A stretch of 64,000 nt of DNA from Zeugodacus cucurbitae (taxonomy: Eukaryota; Arthropoda; Insecta; Diptera; Tephritidae). A program made the translations under genes and the position numbers. A model generated the notes under the pieces. That model made no database searches. It saw only the letters and a program-made list of their open reading frames with translations, and had not been told where the DNA came from. This document shows, piece by piece, positions 38,277 to 53,200 of the stretch (positions within the stretch are counted from its first letter, which is position 1; each line of letters opens with the position of its first letter). The stretch is taken from contig NC_071671.1 in NCBI RefSeq assembly GCF_028554725.1, positions 63,909,001 to 63,973,000 of the forward strand. The letters are read 5' to 3'.

Positions 38277-41200
38277 ATGTCATCGTCGGAGCAATTTGCA
38301 ACGCCGACTTCCTCAACAGGTGAGTTTTTGTGGCCAAATTGGTTGTCACTTCATTTTTCGCTTCTTCTTGTATTAACTGTCAACTTCCGCTTTGTTGCTG
38401 CCTTTATTTCCGTTTATTTGCATTCTGCGGAATGTGGAAATTTCACTTTGTATGGAAGTGCTTAGAATAGAATATGCAAACTGCTTGTATATATGTAGAA
38501 ATAGAATGTTAAGAAAACTCAATTGCTTGCTCTTCGAAAGTTCAGGCGGTGTATACTAAAAGTTCGCTCTGAAATCGCTTTTATGGCAATTTTATGAAGC
38601 TATTCAAAATGTGACTAGTTGGAAGAAATATTTCTATAGCATACAGTTCCGACGGGTCCAAAAATGTTTCTTGTCTTACATCGAAGATCTATGGTACCTT
38701 AAATATTTATATTTTCCTAGATGGAACATGGGTCCCCTCACAAGGTCTACTAAATATTCGTCAAATTTCTCTTAATGTTAGATTTACGTTATCCGAGCTA
38801 TTGAATAAAAGATTTTGGATGGGCAACAAGTGGCCTCTGACCCGTATTGAACAAAGCTCGCTTTGTCTTCTGTTCCCATTCATAAGTGTGAATAACAGAA
38901 CATTGATATACTGAGTCTCTTCCTATCAAAAAATCAGACTCTTAGTCCCTTCATATTGCCACTGATTTTAACCATGTAACCCACATTATATCTTTTGGCT
39001 GCTGCTGATGTCTAGTTTTAGTCTTTTCCGATTTCATTGTAGTAGTATTTACACTTTAACCGACCACATCACACGATGGAACGAACACCACTCCCTCTAT
39101 AGGTGGATCCTTTAACCATTTAACGTTCACAAAACAGCACCCAGTTGATGACCGCGCCTTATTCAAGGTTTGCCCACTCTATATCTAGTAATAAAAGGGG
39201 AAATTTTGTATAACCTTGAAACTCGATATACATACCAAATAGAAGCGTCTAAGATCAAAAAAGTCTGGTACAACAAAGGTATGTCACTTTGGCGATTATA
39301 GTAAATTTAGTTGTCATAAAGACTACAATTTTTTATATGTATGATAAATGATAATGCTTTAAATCTGATGGATATATGAATGTGATGATAGCTAGTAGGC
39401 TGGATTGAGAGGCCTCAAATAAGAAAATCGATTAAATTTGGCTGAGGATTAGCTAAGATTTTAATCAACCAATAATATATTCGGTATTCCAAAACGTATA
39501 TAGTAACATATTCATACAGATGAGAGAATTATCAGACACCGTAAGGCTGTTCGAAGTCCTTTGCTTTCCTTGCATTAAAATATTACCACCAAAACAAATG
39601 TACCAACAAATGTTTTCATAAGGAAATACACGAAAATGAGGTTAGATATTTTTAAACTCTTTTGCTTGAGGCAGCTGTTCGAAGCGAGTCTTCCTGGCTA
39701 CTATAATTTGCCACAACAACACCCTTTATACGCGGTGAAAGCACTTTCATATTCACAGCACACAACAGGAGAGCCGTAATGCGTACGACAAAAAGGATAA
39801 CAAAAACACAAAAAATAACAATTTGCGTCAAATTTCTCCCAAAGCAGTGCGTTGCCACGCTAAAAATGCATAAACACATACCAAATTACGAGCATTCAAA
39901 TATGCATACACTATAAATGGTAATAACCCAAATGAATGCACATGTGGTTATGTGTGCGGAACTTGCTGCTCTCGTTTCGCCTTTGACATGCATTGGCATT
40001 GGATAACAAATAACACAAGCCAAGCAGCAGCTGAGTATACAAAAGTCCCAATGTGCTGGCATTAACTATTAATGTGAGTGTATGTGTGGGTGGAGGAGTT
40101 GTATAGAATTGTCGGTAATTTGCCGGAAAGATAACAGAGCATTGAAAAAGCGGAAACAGAAGGGTAATCGCATGTTATCAGCGTAAGTACTACATTAATG
40201 CTTACGTGCGTATGTAACGTACAGGCAAATGAAGTGGATGGTATATAAAAATAACAACAAAAAGTATTGGTGTTCCCTTCAAAGCATTTTGTTTTAGTTT
40301 TTTTTAGGTCTTCGTTTCTTGTTTTTTTGGTATTTTGCTAAAAAGATGATAGAATTTTCAAGAAAATTAAATTAAGTTTGAGACCCATACAAGTACACGC
40401 ATAATTTTGTTTCTCTTTCCTCGTCGACGCGCCTCACGCAATTGAGTGTTGTCGCTTATAAAAGTGATGTGACGGTACTTCTACAGTTAATTAAAATTTG
40501 TCGCAGTTAATTTGGCAAAGTGCTTTCGTGTTCTCATCCAGGTGTGCGTACTGTTGTCCAGGCCATTACTGTATATGACGTGTTGTTAGTAAATGCAAGC
40601 GCACTGGATAGCCATAAATGACAACCTCATTGTGACTTAAGCGCGTAATTTGCTGGCTGATATGCCACTACTTTCATATTCAGTATGACAGACAATTATT
40701 ACCTGTCTATGGCATGCCGAGCCAAGCCTAAATGACATTAAGCAACACATAAATATTTTATTATGATAAGCAAGTGCAATAATGAAACTACTTTTCATAT
40801 TTAGCCACTTGATATTTTGTGCTGTATGTACAGTAAGGATGCAAATTAACGCCTCAGTGTGTGTATATTTGGCGTTGTGTATATTTGATAATTTATATAA
40901 AGCCTAGTTTTCATAGTGTCAAATTTAACGACGAAAAACTGACAATAATATAATTTAGACACACAAGTGGTTTCAATATATTAGAAATAATTATCAAAAA
41001 CTGTCAATTCTGTTCTCCGTAAATTAAGAGAAAAGTGTAAAATCGGTCCACTGCCACGCCCACAAAATGGCGAAAACCGAAAACACATAAAGTGCCATAA
41101 CTAAGCCATAAATAAAGCTATGGAAATAAAATTTGGTATGAAGGATCGCACTATGAAGGGGCATATCTGGAAGTAATTTTTTCGGGGAGGTGGGTGTGGC

Positions 41201-44200
41201 CCGCCCCCAAATAGATTTTTTTTATATATCTCGTAAACCAATAGAGCTATATAAACCAAACTTTTTGTAGTCGTTTTTTTAGCCACTTCTTAATACAGTC
41301 CAAAAATGAAAGAAATCGGATAATAACCACGTCCACCTCCCATACAAAGGTTAGGTTGAAAATTACTAAAAGTGGGTTAACTCACTAACGAAAAACGTTA
41401 GAAACACTAAATTTCACATAAGAAATAGCAGATGGAAGCTGCACTCAGATTTTTTTACAAAATGGAAAATGGGCGTGGCGTCGCCCACTTATGGGTCAAA
41501 AACCATATCTCAGGAACTACTCGACCGATTTCAATGAAACTTGGTTTGTAATAGTTTCCTTACATCCCAATGATATATTGTGAAAATAGGCCAAATCGCT
41601 TCACAACCACGCCTACTTCCTATATACCAGAACTTTGAAGACGATCTGAATCGTTTACTTTACAATATATAAAGTAAGCTTCACAGTAAGTGAAGATATC
41701 GGTGCTGAACTTTGCACAAATACTATGTTTATAGTGTGGCAGCCCATATATCGAACACGAGGACCTCGGTGCTTCTAACCTAATATTATGGTTTCCAACT
41801 TTCAATGGACTTTATACAATATATATGACGAATATGTGGGTCAAATTGTGTATTATAAAACATAAATAAAGTTAAATAAATAAATTGCAGAGAGTATAAA
41901 ATGTTCGGTTACACCCGAACTTAGCCCTTCCTTACTTTTTTTTATAAAAGTTCATCAAAGGATATTTGTTACTACCGAAAGTTCATAAATGATATACTGT
42001 TAATGAATCATGAGAATATAATTAAATAAAAAATCGAAATTTCTGTACGTCAAAATTTAGATACTATTGTCTAATAATATAAATAATATAATAATATCGA
42101 ATTGATTAATTTTCAATTTGTGTAAATATTTAACGGTTTAACTTAAATTCATCATTGAGCCAAAAAGTACTTTTTTAATAGAATTTTTGAATAATAAAGC
42201 CAAAAAAATTCAACGCTAGTTTCGACTATATGTATTAAATGTTTATATTAAAAATTTTTCGCAGAAAATCGAAAAACAGCTGTCTCTACAATATGTTCCA
42301 GTTTTGTTTAGCCTCCAAAATATTCAAATATGTATATATTGCACATGTAAATGAGTCTGTATATATTAAAAACACTTCGAAAAAAGCGAAAAGTTTATGT
42401 TTAGATAATAAACTTGCCGTGCTCTGACCACGAACATGCTCACCTATTCGTATTTTATACATAGAATTCTGAACTAAACAGGTGGTGAGAAAGTGTCTAG
42501 CACTTTTGCTCTGAGCAGAGTGAAAACAAACAATAAACAAACAACACCTGCTGCAATTCAAACTGTCCCATTTTCATTTTGACATGAACTATTTATATAC
42601 TTTCACACTTTGGTACTATAAGTGTGCGTGAACGCTTATGTAAGCTTACATAAATGTTAAATATCTGCATAATAATAATTGAGAGAATCAGTGGAAAATA
42701 TATACGTACCCATCTGTATATATAAGAATTCCATGTGGCTTTTGCGGTTAGATTTTAGGCTTTTGACATTTGGCTTGGAGGAATGGTGGAAGACCACCAC
42801 AGTAAAATTGCGGTAGTTGGCACCATGTAATGAAATGGGAATAAAATTCAAGTATTTTACAGAAAAATTTTTAAGGTCAAGGTTCATTCTAAAATAGTTT
42901 GGTAAGCAGTTTGGAAGCCATATACTGAATATAGAGTAAGATATTGAAGGACGAAAAGAGAGAAGGAGTATATTAGAATAACTAAATAATTTTCCTACAG
43001 GGTTTCTTCCATACCATAGATATATATGTCATAAATATGAATTTATGTCTTTCCACACCCACGCTCACATCAAACCAGTTCCTTTCAAATTTGAACAGTG
43101 AAAATTGTATAACAGTTGGCGTAAAAATTTCTCACATCCGGTAACATTTTTCCACTCAAGCAAGCGCGGCTGTAAGTACATGATTTGTATGCACTTAGCA
43201 CACTTTTGCGCATATAGGCACCTGCTTGTATATGTGTAACAAGACGTACGTGAGAAGGCAGCGCATAAACAGTTTTCAAAATTGGTTCACCTAGTCAACG
43301 GTGAATGCACTCACCAAACAACTACAAGCATAACGAATACAAGTCAGAACATGTAATCAAAGCAACCCACAGTAACAACAACAGTCAGTAGCTGTAGCCG
43401 CGAACAGCATTATGAGCAGCAGCAGCAGCTTCCTTTGTGTTAAGGACTGTGGCGTATTTCAAACATACGGATATATACATATATGTGTGTATATTTATAT
43501 TTGTATGTATCTCCTGGTGTGGGTGTTGCATTTGTGGTATGTGCCACTCGAACTAATTTCCACAACACCAACACTCACTGGCAACTACCCACACACCCCA
43601 CCTACATACAAATGTACGTACACGTTTATATACAGCGCCTGGGGATATGCTACACGCTTATTTGTTGTTGTTGGTGCATGAGTTCGTATGAGCACATCTG
43701 CAATAAAAATATTTACAAATTATTGTGGGCACGCGAGTGCTGTTCAGCGCAGCATAGTACACATCAGATAACATGCAAACGCTGTCAGACAGTCAGGAGA
43801 GGCGTTTATTTTGAAGCGCAGCGGGTGTCCAATGTCACATACCGATGACAGCATGCGCGGGCGCCCCCTGATGCTATGGCTGTGGCTGTCACTGTCACTT
43901 TGCTCGCCATCGTTGTCGTTGACTTTACTGTCGCGTCGTAAGCATCGTCGGCATCGCAGCTGTCGTCTCATCACGTCACTTTTGTGTTCACACGGTTAGC
44001 AGTCTTTTAGGCGCTCTGCACACAACCGGTTCAAAATAGTTTGCAACACTGCGTGCGTTGCGTTGCACGCATCCAAATCTTAGCGCGCTAATGCGTACAC
44101 ATTAACTTGCAATGGGTTTCACCTCTGACAATTTGTGACTTTATTCGCTGGAAAACTATTTTGTGTGTGACAACTTGGTGCGAAGATTCAAAAGTGACAA

Positions 44201-47200
44201 ATTCAGCTTTTACAAAGTGTTTACTTTTAAAATTGTTCTTGAAATGTTTACGTATTGGGCTCTAGTTATGTGACGGGCAGTGCGTATGAGTAATATTTTT
44301 TGTCGATGCCGTTGTAAAGTGGATAAAATAAAAAAATCTTTTAAAGCCGAGTGAACAAATAAGAAGTATAAGTAAATATAAATATTGTATATAATAAAAT
44401 AAAATAAAATAAAATAAAATAAAATAAAATAAAATAAAATAAAATAAAATAAAATAAAATAAAATAAAATAAAATAAAATAAAATAAAATAAAATAAAAT
44501 AAAATAAAATAAAATAAAATAAAATTAAATAAAATAAAATTATAAACAAAAAAAAAATATCCAATTTTTTTTAATATGTGAGTTAAATGCGTGATATGAA
44601 ACAGTAATTCTGAAAAATTGTTACGTATCATCAACATTAGCCCAAATTATATTCTTCTACGTTTGAAGCATTTTTTAGTAATAATTTCCTATACCATATT
44701 CGAATTATATTTTGGATTCTGACGTTGGTTTTCTCGTTATTTTTTATGTAGAAAAATCATTTGTTGCTATTTTTTATTATTACGAGAGAACAATTTCTCA
44801 TTAGTGAATTACTGATGCTTGGTAGGCTTATATCTGTTTTCATCAAAAATATTTTTTCATTTTATAAAATCGTGAGAGATACTGATATCGAGATAGCTCC
44901 TCTCCCTCAGTATAAAGAAGCAGACATACGGATTTTTCTAAAAAAAATTCTATAGAATACTACGTGAATTTATATGAGAATTTTCTATATATTTTGTAAT
45001 AGATCACCCTCTCAAACTATTCCAAAAACGTTTATGAAAAATATGAAGTTTTTCTTAAAGGTTTTTCCCAGAAAATCCATAAAATTCGTACAAAAATATT
45101 CTTCACCAGTTTTTCGTAAAGAAATAACAGATCTGTTTCCTCTAATGAATTTATATATTTATTATTTAACTTCAACAAATGGCAGAAAAATAAATAATTG
45201 AAACTGCATGAGATTTCTAGTATTATTTTCTGTGACACCATGGCGTATGCGTGATAATTTCTGTACTTCAGTGAATAGCTCCTGCGCACTGTAGAAAATT
45301 TCAAATAAACATTAATAAAAACAAGTGTGCTGTGAAATAAAATTATCTAAATTAAATTTATATACCCAACACAACAATGCAACTGGAAATAAGTGCATAG
45401 TAAATGCACAGCAGAGCAACGCATAACTCCAAAGGGAGCACACATACTATATAACATAAATAAATGTAACAAAAACAACTACAAAGTGTATATATTTTCG
45501 AGGATTGTAAATTATGCGGATAAGTGCAATTTACTAGTGCATAAACCAACAAATAATAAATTGTGTTATGCAAGGAACAACGCACACGCGCTTGCTTATT
45601 CGTATACAAACATACAGATATATATCACATGACCCATGACGCACTCTTCTGTACTCGTATAAAATGGAATTTGAAAATTTATAGGCAAACTTTGACATTT
45701 CGTATGCAACACAATAGAGTATTGCTGGCGCAAACAAATAAACTTTTCCGTTAATTGAATAACCAAATCGAACAACAATGAAGCGAAATAATAAAGTCAA
45801 AAACTTTTATTGACAACAATAACTGCGCCAAACAATTATAACAACAACACTGTGTGCTATTACATATAATATTGCTATACAATACATTTTTTATGGCAGA
45901 CGGCATACCAAACAAAAGGTACAAGAAAAGCTTCAAATGCCCAGCGGCGCTTTGTGCTTGCTGCAGACCGAACAAAATTCATCCAGGTAATTAATGAGCG
46001 CAACCAAGCTCAACAAGAGCAATTAACATAATTTGCTATTTTAAAGTATAATAAGAAATATAAGAGGCCTCTATATCAGGCGTCTCAAACGAAACTTTAA
46101 CCTTTCCTTCACCGGCGACCGTGAATATATTGAGAACGTTTTGCGTAAACAAATTTTGTTTGTGTCAACCATTACTACACTCTCCGCCTTGACCTTGTCA
46201 ACTTTGCTCTCTTGATATTATTCTGGCTAATAAATATGTCAATTTAATTTGTCTGCATTATTATTGGCGTAATTTTCTGTCATAATATTTGTTTATTTTC
46301 ATTTCTTCTAAAGCTAATTTTGTGCTTCAGTAGCTCAAGTTGAGGTTAGGTAGTATGTCTGGAGATAGTGTGTGGATAATTTATTAGTTTTTATGTAGGA
46401 AATATACGGTTTGCTTATTGTTATGAGGCTTTATAAGTCTAGACATAGTTGCTTTGCTGAAAGAATAAATTTGATTGTTAATATGTCGCAGATCATCATG
46501 ATAGAGAAACCAGGTAAAGACTTGACACAGCCGTCTTCATACAGACCAATCAGTCTTCTACCCTGTCTTTCTAAAATATTTGAAAAAGTGTTACTATCAA
46601 AGATGTCTCCTTTCCTCCATGAAAATAATGTAATACCAACGCACCAACGCGAGTTTCGTGCAAAACATGGCACTGTAGAACAAGTAAATAGAATTACTAA
46701 CGAAATCAGAAGGGCGTTCGGGTATAGAGAGTACTGTTCTGCTATATTTCTAGATGTGGCTCAGGCGTTCGATAAAGTGTGGCATGACGGGCTTTTATAT
46801 AAGATTAAAAAAAGCTTACCTCTCGAAATGCATAAAACCTTGCAGTCTTATTTAAAAAATAGAAAGTTTACTGTCAAAGTAGGAGACTTCATATCTGAAG
46901 AACGACCAATAAGAGCTGGTGTACCTCAGGGCAGTGTTTTAGGGCCAACTCTATACATAATATATACAGCAGACCTTCCAAGAGCTAATAATATTTTGAC
47001 ATCAACTTTTGCGGATGACACAGCTTTAGTGAGCCGAAACAAATGCCAAATTATAGCTTCAAAAGTATTAGGAGGGCATTTGATTTTTGTCGAAGAATGG
47101 CTAGCAAACTGGCGTATAAATGTAAAAGAACAAAAGTGCAAGCATGTTACATTTTCTCTAAGACCAAAAACGTGCCCGGCAGTTAAAATGAACAATATTT

Positions 47201-50200
47201 TATTACCCCAAGCGACTGAAGTAACATATCTTGGTATTCACTTGGATAGAAGGCTGACGTGGAGAAAACGGCATCCAACTGTGGGGTACGACCTGTGCAA
47301 CCAATATCGATTTAATTCAGAGATTCCAATCAAAAATGCTTAGAACAATCACGTGCTCACCATGGTATATGCGTAATGAGAATATCCATAAAGATCTTGG
47401 TATTCTCATGGTAAAGAAAGAAGTAGAGAACAGCAGAAATAAATATTTATCCAAACTCCGAGATCACCCAAACCCATTGGCAAATGCTTTATTACATTCT
47501 TGTAATCAATCACGTCTAAAAAGAAGAGATATGCCAGCACACTGAGGAGCAACGTTTCACCAAAACAACTCAATCAATTGGTTGAGCTTGTCTAGTTTTA
47601 ATTAGAATAAAGATTTTATAACTTATTGTTAGGCTCTAAAGAGCAGATTCAATAAATAAAGAAATATATGAAAAAAAATATGAACTGCAGTAGTAGAACC
47701 TAAATTAATTCATTTACATAATAACTCTTTAAAATGCAGTCTGTGCTCATTACACCTAAGCGATTCGTTAAGCAAAAGAGCTCAGGTGTCACGAAAATAT
47801 AATTTGGCGAAGAGCCAACTCAAAGAATGAGTGCCAACGCTGCGATTCTCTAACAGTGCAGTCTGTAAATAAAGTAAGGTTAACTGGAGAACTACTACAA
47901 CGATTTTCAACTAGTTTGTTGCCATGAAAAAATTTGTATTATATATTGGCTTTAAGTAAAAAAACTATTAAGTAAAAAAAATTATTTTGGATTTAATTAT
48001 TTTGTACAATGTGGGAACAAAATTATGGAATAATTAAAAATACTAATAAATTTTGCATCACTCTCTTAAGTATCCAAGAGCACCCATGATGTAGTATGTA
48101 TGTACATGGAAACATATCAGTATGCTACATAAGGCCATAATTGTATAGAGTACATGTCACTATTTCCTCAAGAGTACACACCTTAGCAGTCACGTAGAAA
48201 AAAATGAAAAAAAAAACTCACAAACACCTAAAGCTAATCTGCTCTTCTGCTATTCAGAGTAGACAGTCAAAGCAAGGCCTAGTGGATATGAATGAAATTC
48301 CTGCATATGAATTTTTAAAAGCATCAAGGGGCCTAAGAATGTATAAGCAATGACTGCTTTGTGCTTTTTCGGCGCAATGAATGGAATTTGTATGCCCCTA
48401 TGTATGAGAAGAACATGTATATACTGTATATAAAAGCACATTCTTACAATAATAATAAAAATTTAGCACCACTGCAGTTGTACACGTAGGCTGGCTAAGT
48501 GCACTCGAATATCAAAAACACTCAATTGAAAAGGCATACAAGTACGCGCAAGTGGAAGATTGTTGCTTTGCTCTTGCTTTTGTTTGATAGGCTCGTAAAG
48601 CAGGAGAGGTAGTGTTGTTGGGATGTAAAGCATGCAAGATACCTTTGTGTATATTTTTATCTTTAAGGAAGACCTTTGACTTTTATTTTAGCAGAACTGT
48701 AGTAGTTTAAGTTGAGTTTGTCATCTGAAGTGTATAACTTTAATTAAGTTATTATGAAGTGAAAAGGTGGTCTGTATTACACTGGCATCCAGTTACTGCT
48801 GTAGAACAAGACGTCCCAATGATACGTCCTTCTCACTTAGTGTTAAGATTCCTCTATATATATTCCCATGATTCCTTCCATTAATTACTTTTATAAATAG
48901 AACAAAGAGTTCTTGAAACACTGAGAAGATACAGTGAAGTAATCAATTGAGTTTTAAAGCTGGATATACTTCAGATCCGCGTCGATTTCATTTAGAGAAC
49001 GCGGAAAGGCGTGACGAAAAGTTTCATTCAAAGTCTACTAGTGAGGAGTTCTACATTAGGAACCTAAAATTTTTATTATCAACCAGACCATATATGTTCA
49101 TAAAACCAATTTTGGAAAAAAAAACTCCTTTCTAACTTTCTTACAAATAAATTGAAGTCTAAATTGATCTAAATTCTTCTAAAAGTTTTAATAGTAAAAG
49201 GCATTTAAATACAACCTCATTTTGGATTATTTATTTAATACTAAACCATATGCCAACAGTTTATCAGCTTACCTGTCTCTCTTTATACGCTATATTTCTT
49301 TTGCGCTGAGATTTCCCGCATTGATTGCAGGAATACCACAAAATCCCTTACGAATTTATTACCATTGCTGACAAAACAGACGCCTGTTCAAGAGGCAGCA
49401 ACAACGCGGAAGTATACCTTGCATACAATAAAACTAAATCCTTTCAACTTATGTACACTTTGCGATAACCTACTTACGATGTTTCTTCTCCCCACTTTTA
49501 CTTACAGCGCGTATCCACTACAGCGAAGACTTACCGAGCGTCAGCGGCCAATATACACAACACTACAGCAATAACGGCGGTCAAGCATCACAAGGTGCCA
49601 CACCACATGGCTCACCGCAGCTCACGCAACGCCTGGGCCGTCATTTAAGTAAATCCGCATCGGAATTGAATGGACACGACTGCCATAGTGAACGTGATTC
49701 GCCACGTACATCGCCGAAACGTGCCAAAAGTGCCGCTACAACGCATAGTGGTGTTGGTGGCGCAGGATCGGCACACAGTGGTTCGGGTAGTGTCTTCCAA
49801 AAGACGCATGGTTTCTTCAATACGCTGAAACATCGTTGGAATCGTGCGAAAAGTAAGGATCGTTCGGGTCGCAAGTCGCCGAGTGACTTTCTCGAAGAGA
49901 GCACTGACTATGCAGCCGATTATAGTTCCGAGAGTAGTTCGGTTACACAAAGTCCACGACATCGTGCTACAACGATAGGTGGTTCACCGTTGGCGAAAGA
50001 GTTTAGTGCTTCCGCGAGAATGGCGCAAATGATACACCGTTTCGGTGGCTCTATGGAGGGACGAATCGAAGAGCATCCGGAAAATGGTAGCGGTAATGGC
50101 AGTGCGGTCGGTAACAGTGGTGCGCCGATGGAGGGTTATGTGTCGTCGAAGCAAATCGAAGTGCTGCAGGTGAGTTGGTTGGGGAAAAAGTAGGAGAAGA

Positions 50201-53200
50201 AAGTTTGAAATGAAACCGTTACCCGACGAACTTTTCTATTCCGAGTTATTATTGATTCACTATCGAGAGAGCGCTAAGAAGTGCACGCAAAAATGCTTTT
50301 ATTTTTATCATCGAATTCCAGAAACTTTAATTTACTTTCATGCAACGCTGATCTAAATAACTTTTCCTTTTCGCATTTAATTAAAACAACTTATTCAACT
50401 CCTCTCTCTCTCACTCACATTAAGCCATTAGCATCCACTCCCACGATTTCCTCGCAACATTCATCCTTTCATTTAAAGCTTTGCCTCCGCTATGCAGCTG
50501 GCACTAACTCACGTTTAATCTGCTCTGCATTCATGCGACACTCACAGTTTTATCTGTTTTCTTCTCGACTGATTTTCACTACTTAAGCTAAACTAATTTC
50601 ATTTGTAACTTTCGCTAGCATTTTGTGCTCCTTTACTAATTTCGTATGTAAAATACTAACATTCTCATTTGTCAGGCGGAAGAGTTGCGCCGCAAAAAGG
50701 AAGCACAATTACGACAGTACGTCTTCTTTCAGCTACGCGTACATCTGAAGAGCGGCAGCGATTTGATGGCCATGGATAAAAATGGTGAGTAGCACTCTTA
50801 ATTTATTTGTGTTGTTATTGTTGTAGGGTTGTCGACAATATTTTTTAAGTTATCCAATTTATTTGCGGTATTATTCGTGTAAGCGCTTTATTGCCACGCT
50901 CCGCTGCAACCCAAATCTAATTTCACTCATTTTTATGCTTTCTTCCTCTTCCTCTTTCTCTTTACCTTTGTTCTTTGTGCCGTTATGCAGGTCTAAGTGA
51001 TCCTTATGTAAAATTCAAAGTTGGCGGTCGTCTGCTGCACAAATCACGCACAATTCATCGAGACCTGAATCCGGTGTGGGACGAAGTGTTCATTGTGCCC
51101 ATCGAAGATCCCTTTCTGCCCATTAATGTTAAGGTGAGTAAACGCATATTTTGAGTTTTCGCGGTGCCGGTATGGATATGATGAAAGTGGAAGTAATGTA
51201 ATGAATTTTTAATCAGCTTCACTAAAGGGATTTGCTTTCATGAAATAACCTTCAACTTCATACTCATAAAGGAGGATGAGCTGCAACATATTCTCAGTGA
51301 AAATTTTTAAATTTTCAGAGAAAAAAAAATTGTATTATAATATTTTTCATTTAACTTTAAAATTAGTTAAAATACATTTTAATATATATTTAACAAAACC
51401 TTTAGGATTTCCATGCGTCATGTTTTATTTTCTGAATTTAATCCCTTTTGTTCTACCAAGGAATGCGAGAAGAACGCCAAGAATATTTTATACTAATAGA
51501 ATACTAGAATACTGAAAAATTTACCCATTTTTTTATGAAAACAAAACCTTCTTTACTAAAAGTTCTGAGATTCAATTCTGTTCACTAAGAAACCATAAAG
51601 ATCTTTTCAGAATTCCAATCAAAACTTTCAGTCTAAATAAATTGTCCACTTACTAAACGTCGTCATGAATTTTTGTTACATTTTGATCGGAAGAAAGAAA
51701 AAAATTAAAAACCTTGTCTCCAAAATTGCCAAAAAAACTTAACCAAAGTCTGGAACTGAAACCTGCCATGAATGAAAGACCTGCAGTCCTTCAAGTGTTT
51801 AAAAAATATCGAGGTTCCGAAGTTACCATAGCTAGGTCTTCTAAATCAGCTTCAATATGTGCATTAAAAGATATTCGGATTGAATCCTTTAAAGCTGTAA
51901 ATTGAGGTTTTGAAGCGAAAATATACAGATTAAGAGTTTGAGCATTATCGAACTGATTTTTATTCCTAACTCGATAAAACTGAACCTACTAAATCTCTAT
52001 TACTCTTCCTAAACTGTGGGATAGGTTTGGGGTGAAAATATCTCATAAGAATACAGACTTTTACAAAAGGAATATAATCGAACCATATCATCCTCTAGAC
52101 CATATATACCGAATATATAGTAATTCCCCCAATCCTTAGTATATATTTGGGATAAATAGACTTATGGACAAGTGAACTAAATATTTTATTTTCCACAAAC
52201 AAATTCAATCTCTTTATAAATTCTCATTGGATTTTATGTAAATACTTTCAAAAATAAATAAATAATGCAATCCACCAATAAATTTCACCCACTATTCATT
52301 GTACGCACATATGTAAGTAGGTGTCACTATAGTCAGAGCTTAACCTCACCTGAGGCTACAGTTTATTTTCCATCAATTACTCATGCATGTAACTTCGTGG
52401 AACGTAAGGCCACAGGTAAAAACTTCTTTATGCTTATTCGATGACATGCCATGAACACGCTGATATATGTACATTTAAGTATGTATGGATGAGTTTTATA
52501 ATACATAAATGTTTGATGTGCAAAAACTTTGTGACTAAAAGTCATGTTTATCATGTTCACACATGACTTTTATTGCCAGCGTGTATGCAAATGTGCGTTT
52601 TCGTAATTTTAACACCCGTAAATAAAACATATTCATATGTAGATACACACACAGATTACACTCGAGTATATTTATGCACACATATAAAATATTTAAGTAA
52701 ACCACTTAAATGTATATTTTTATTGAAAATCAATTGGGGATTAAAGCATATTCCCTCTGCGCTTTTCGTTTGCGATGCCGTGAAACTGTTCAATTAGTAT
52801 TTATCAAATTTTAATACAAGTGCAAATAATTAATAACTCTGCAGTACTTGTAATATTTAATTTAAAATAATAAATATTTCAATGGCACCACCCATTTGGC
52901 TTAATACTAAGTAAGTAGATATACATTATCAAATACCGACTTTGCTTGAAAAAAATTATTATGTCTCCAATAACAACTTAATATCCACTGTTCGGTGTCA
53001 ATATTTGATATTTAGTCTGCAATTTATTGATGCCGACATTTAAAACTTTGCTTGTGCAAACACTTGTCTTCAACAATTGCCAAATTCCACTCATTCAAAA
53101 AGCAGCATTGTATAGGTATATGTATGCGTCTACAGCAAGAGTGCAAATAAGAGTACAGCGTGCTGAGAAGCCAAAAATGAACCTATAAATATCTATCTAT

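Larger units (their letters stand above)
38320..45892 (+). other. Mctp intron 1, first part
   Basis: This part of the intron holds a dispersed repeat (41030-41935), a pentanucleotide array (44393-44541) and AC-rich text near 43300-43700 and 45360-45890. No nested gene is visible. Confidence 0.6.

Noticed and set aside
43412..43681. ATG followed by a serine run, possible third Mctp first exon
   Set aside because: The nearest donor (GGC|GTATTT) is weak and leaves the wrong phase for exon 2.
44262..44637. Long open frames of FILFY repeats on the minus strand
   Set aside because: They result from the period of five in the AAAAT microsatellite.
49641..49962. Antisense open frames of 87 and 105 codons
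   Set aside because: They are shadows of the large Mctp exon, whose own frame joins its neighbours in phase.
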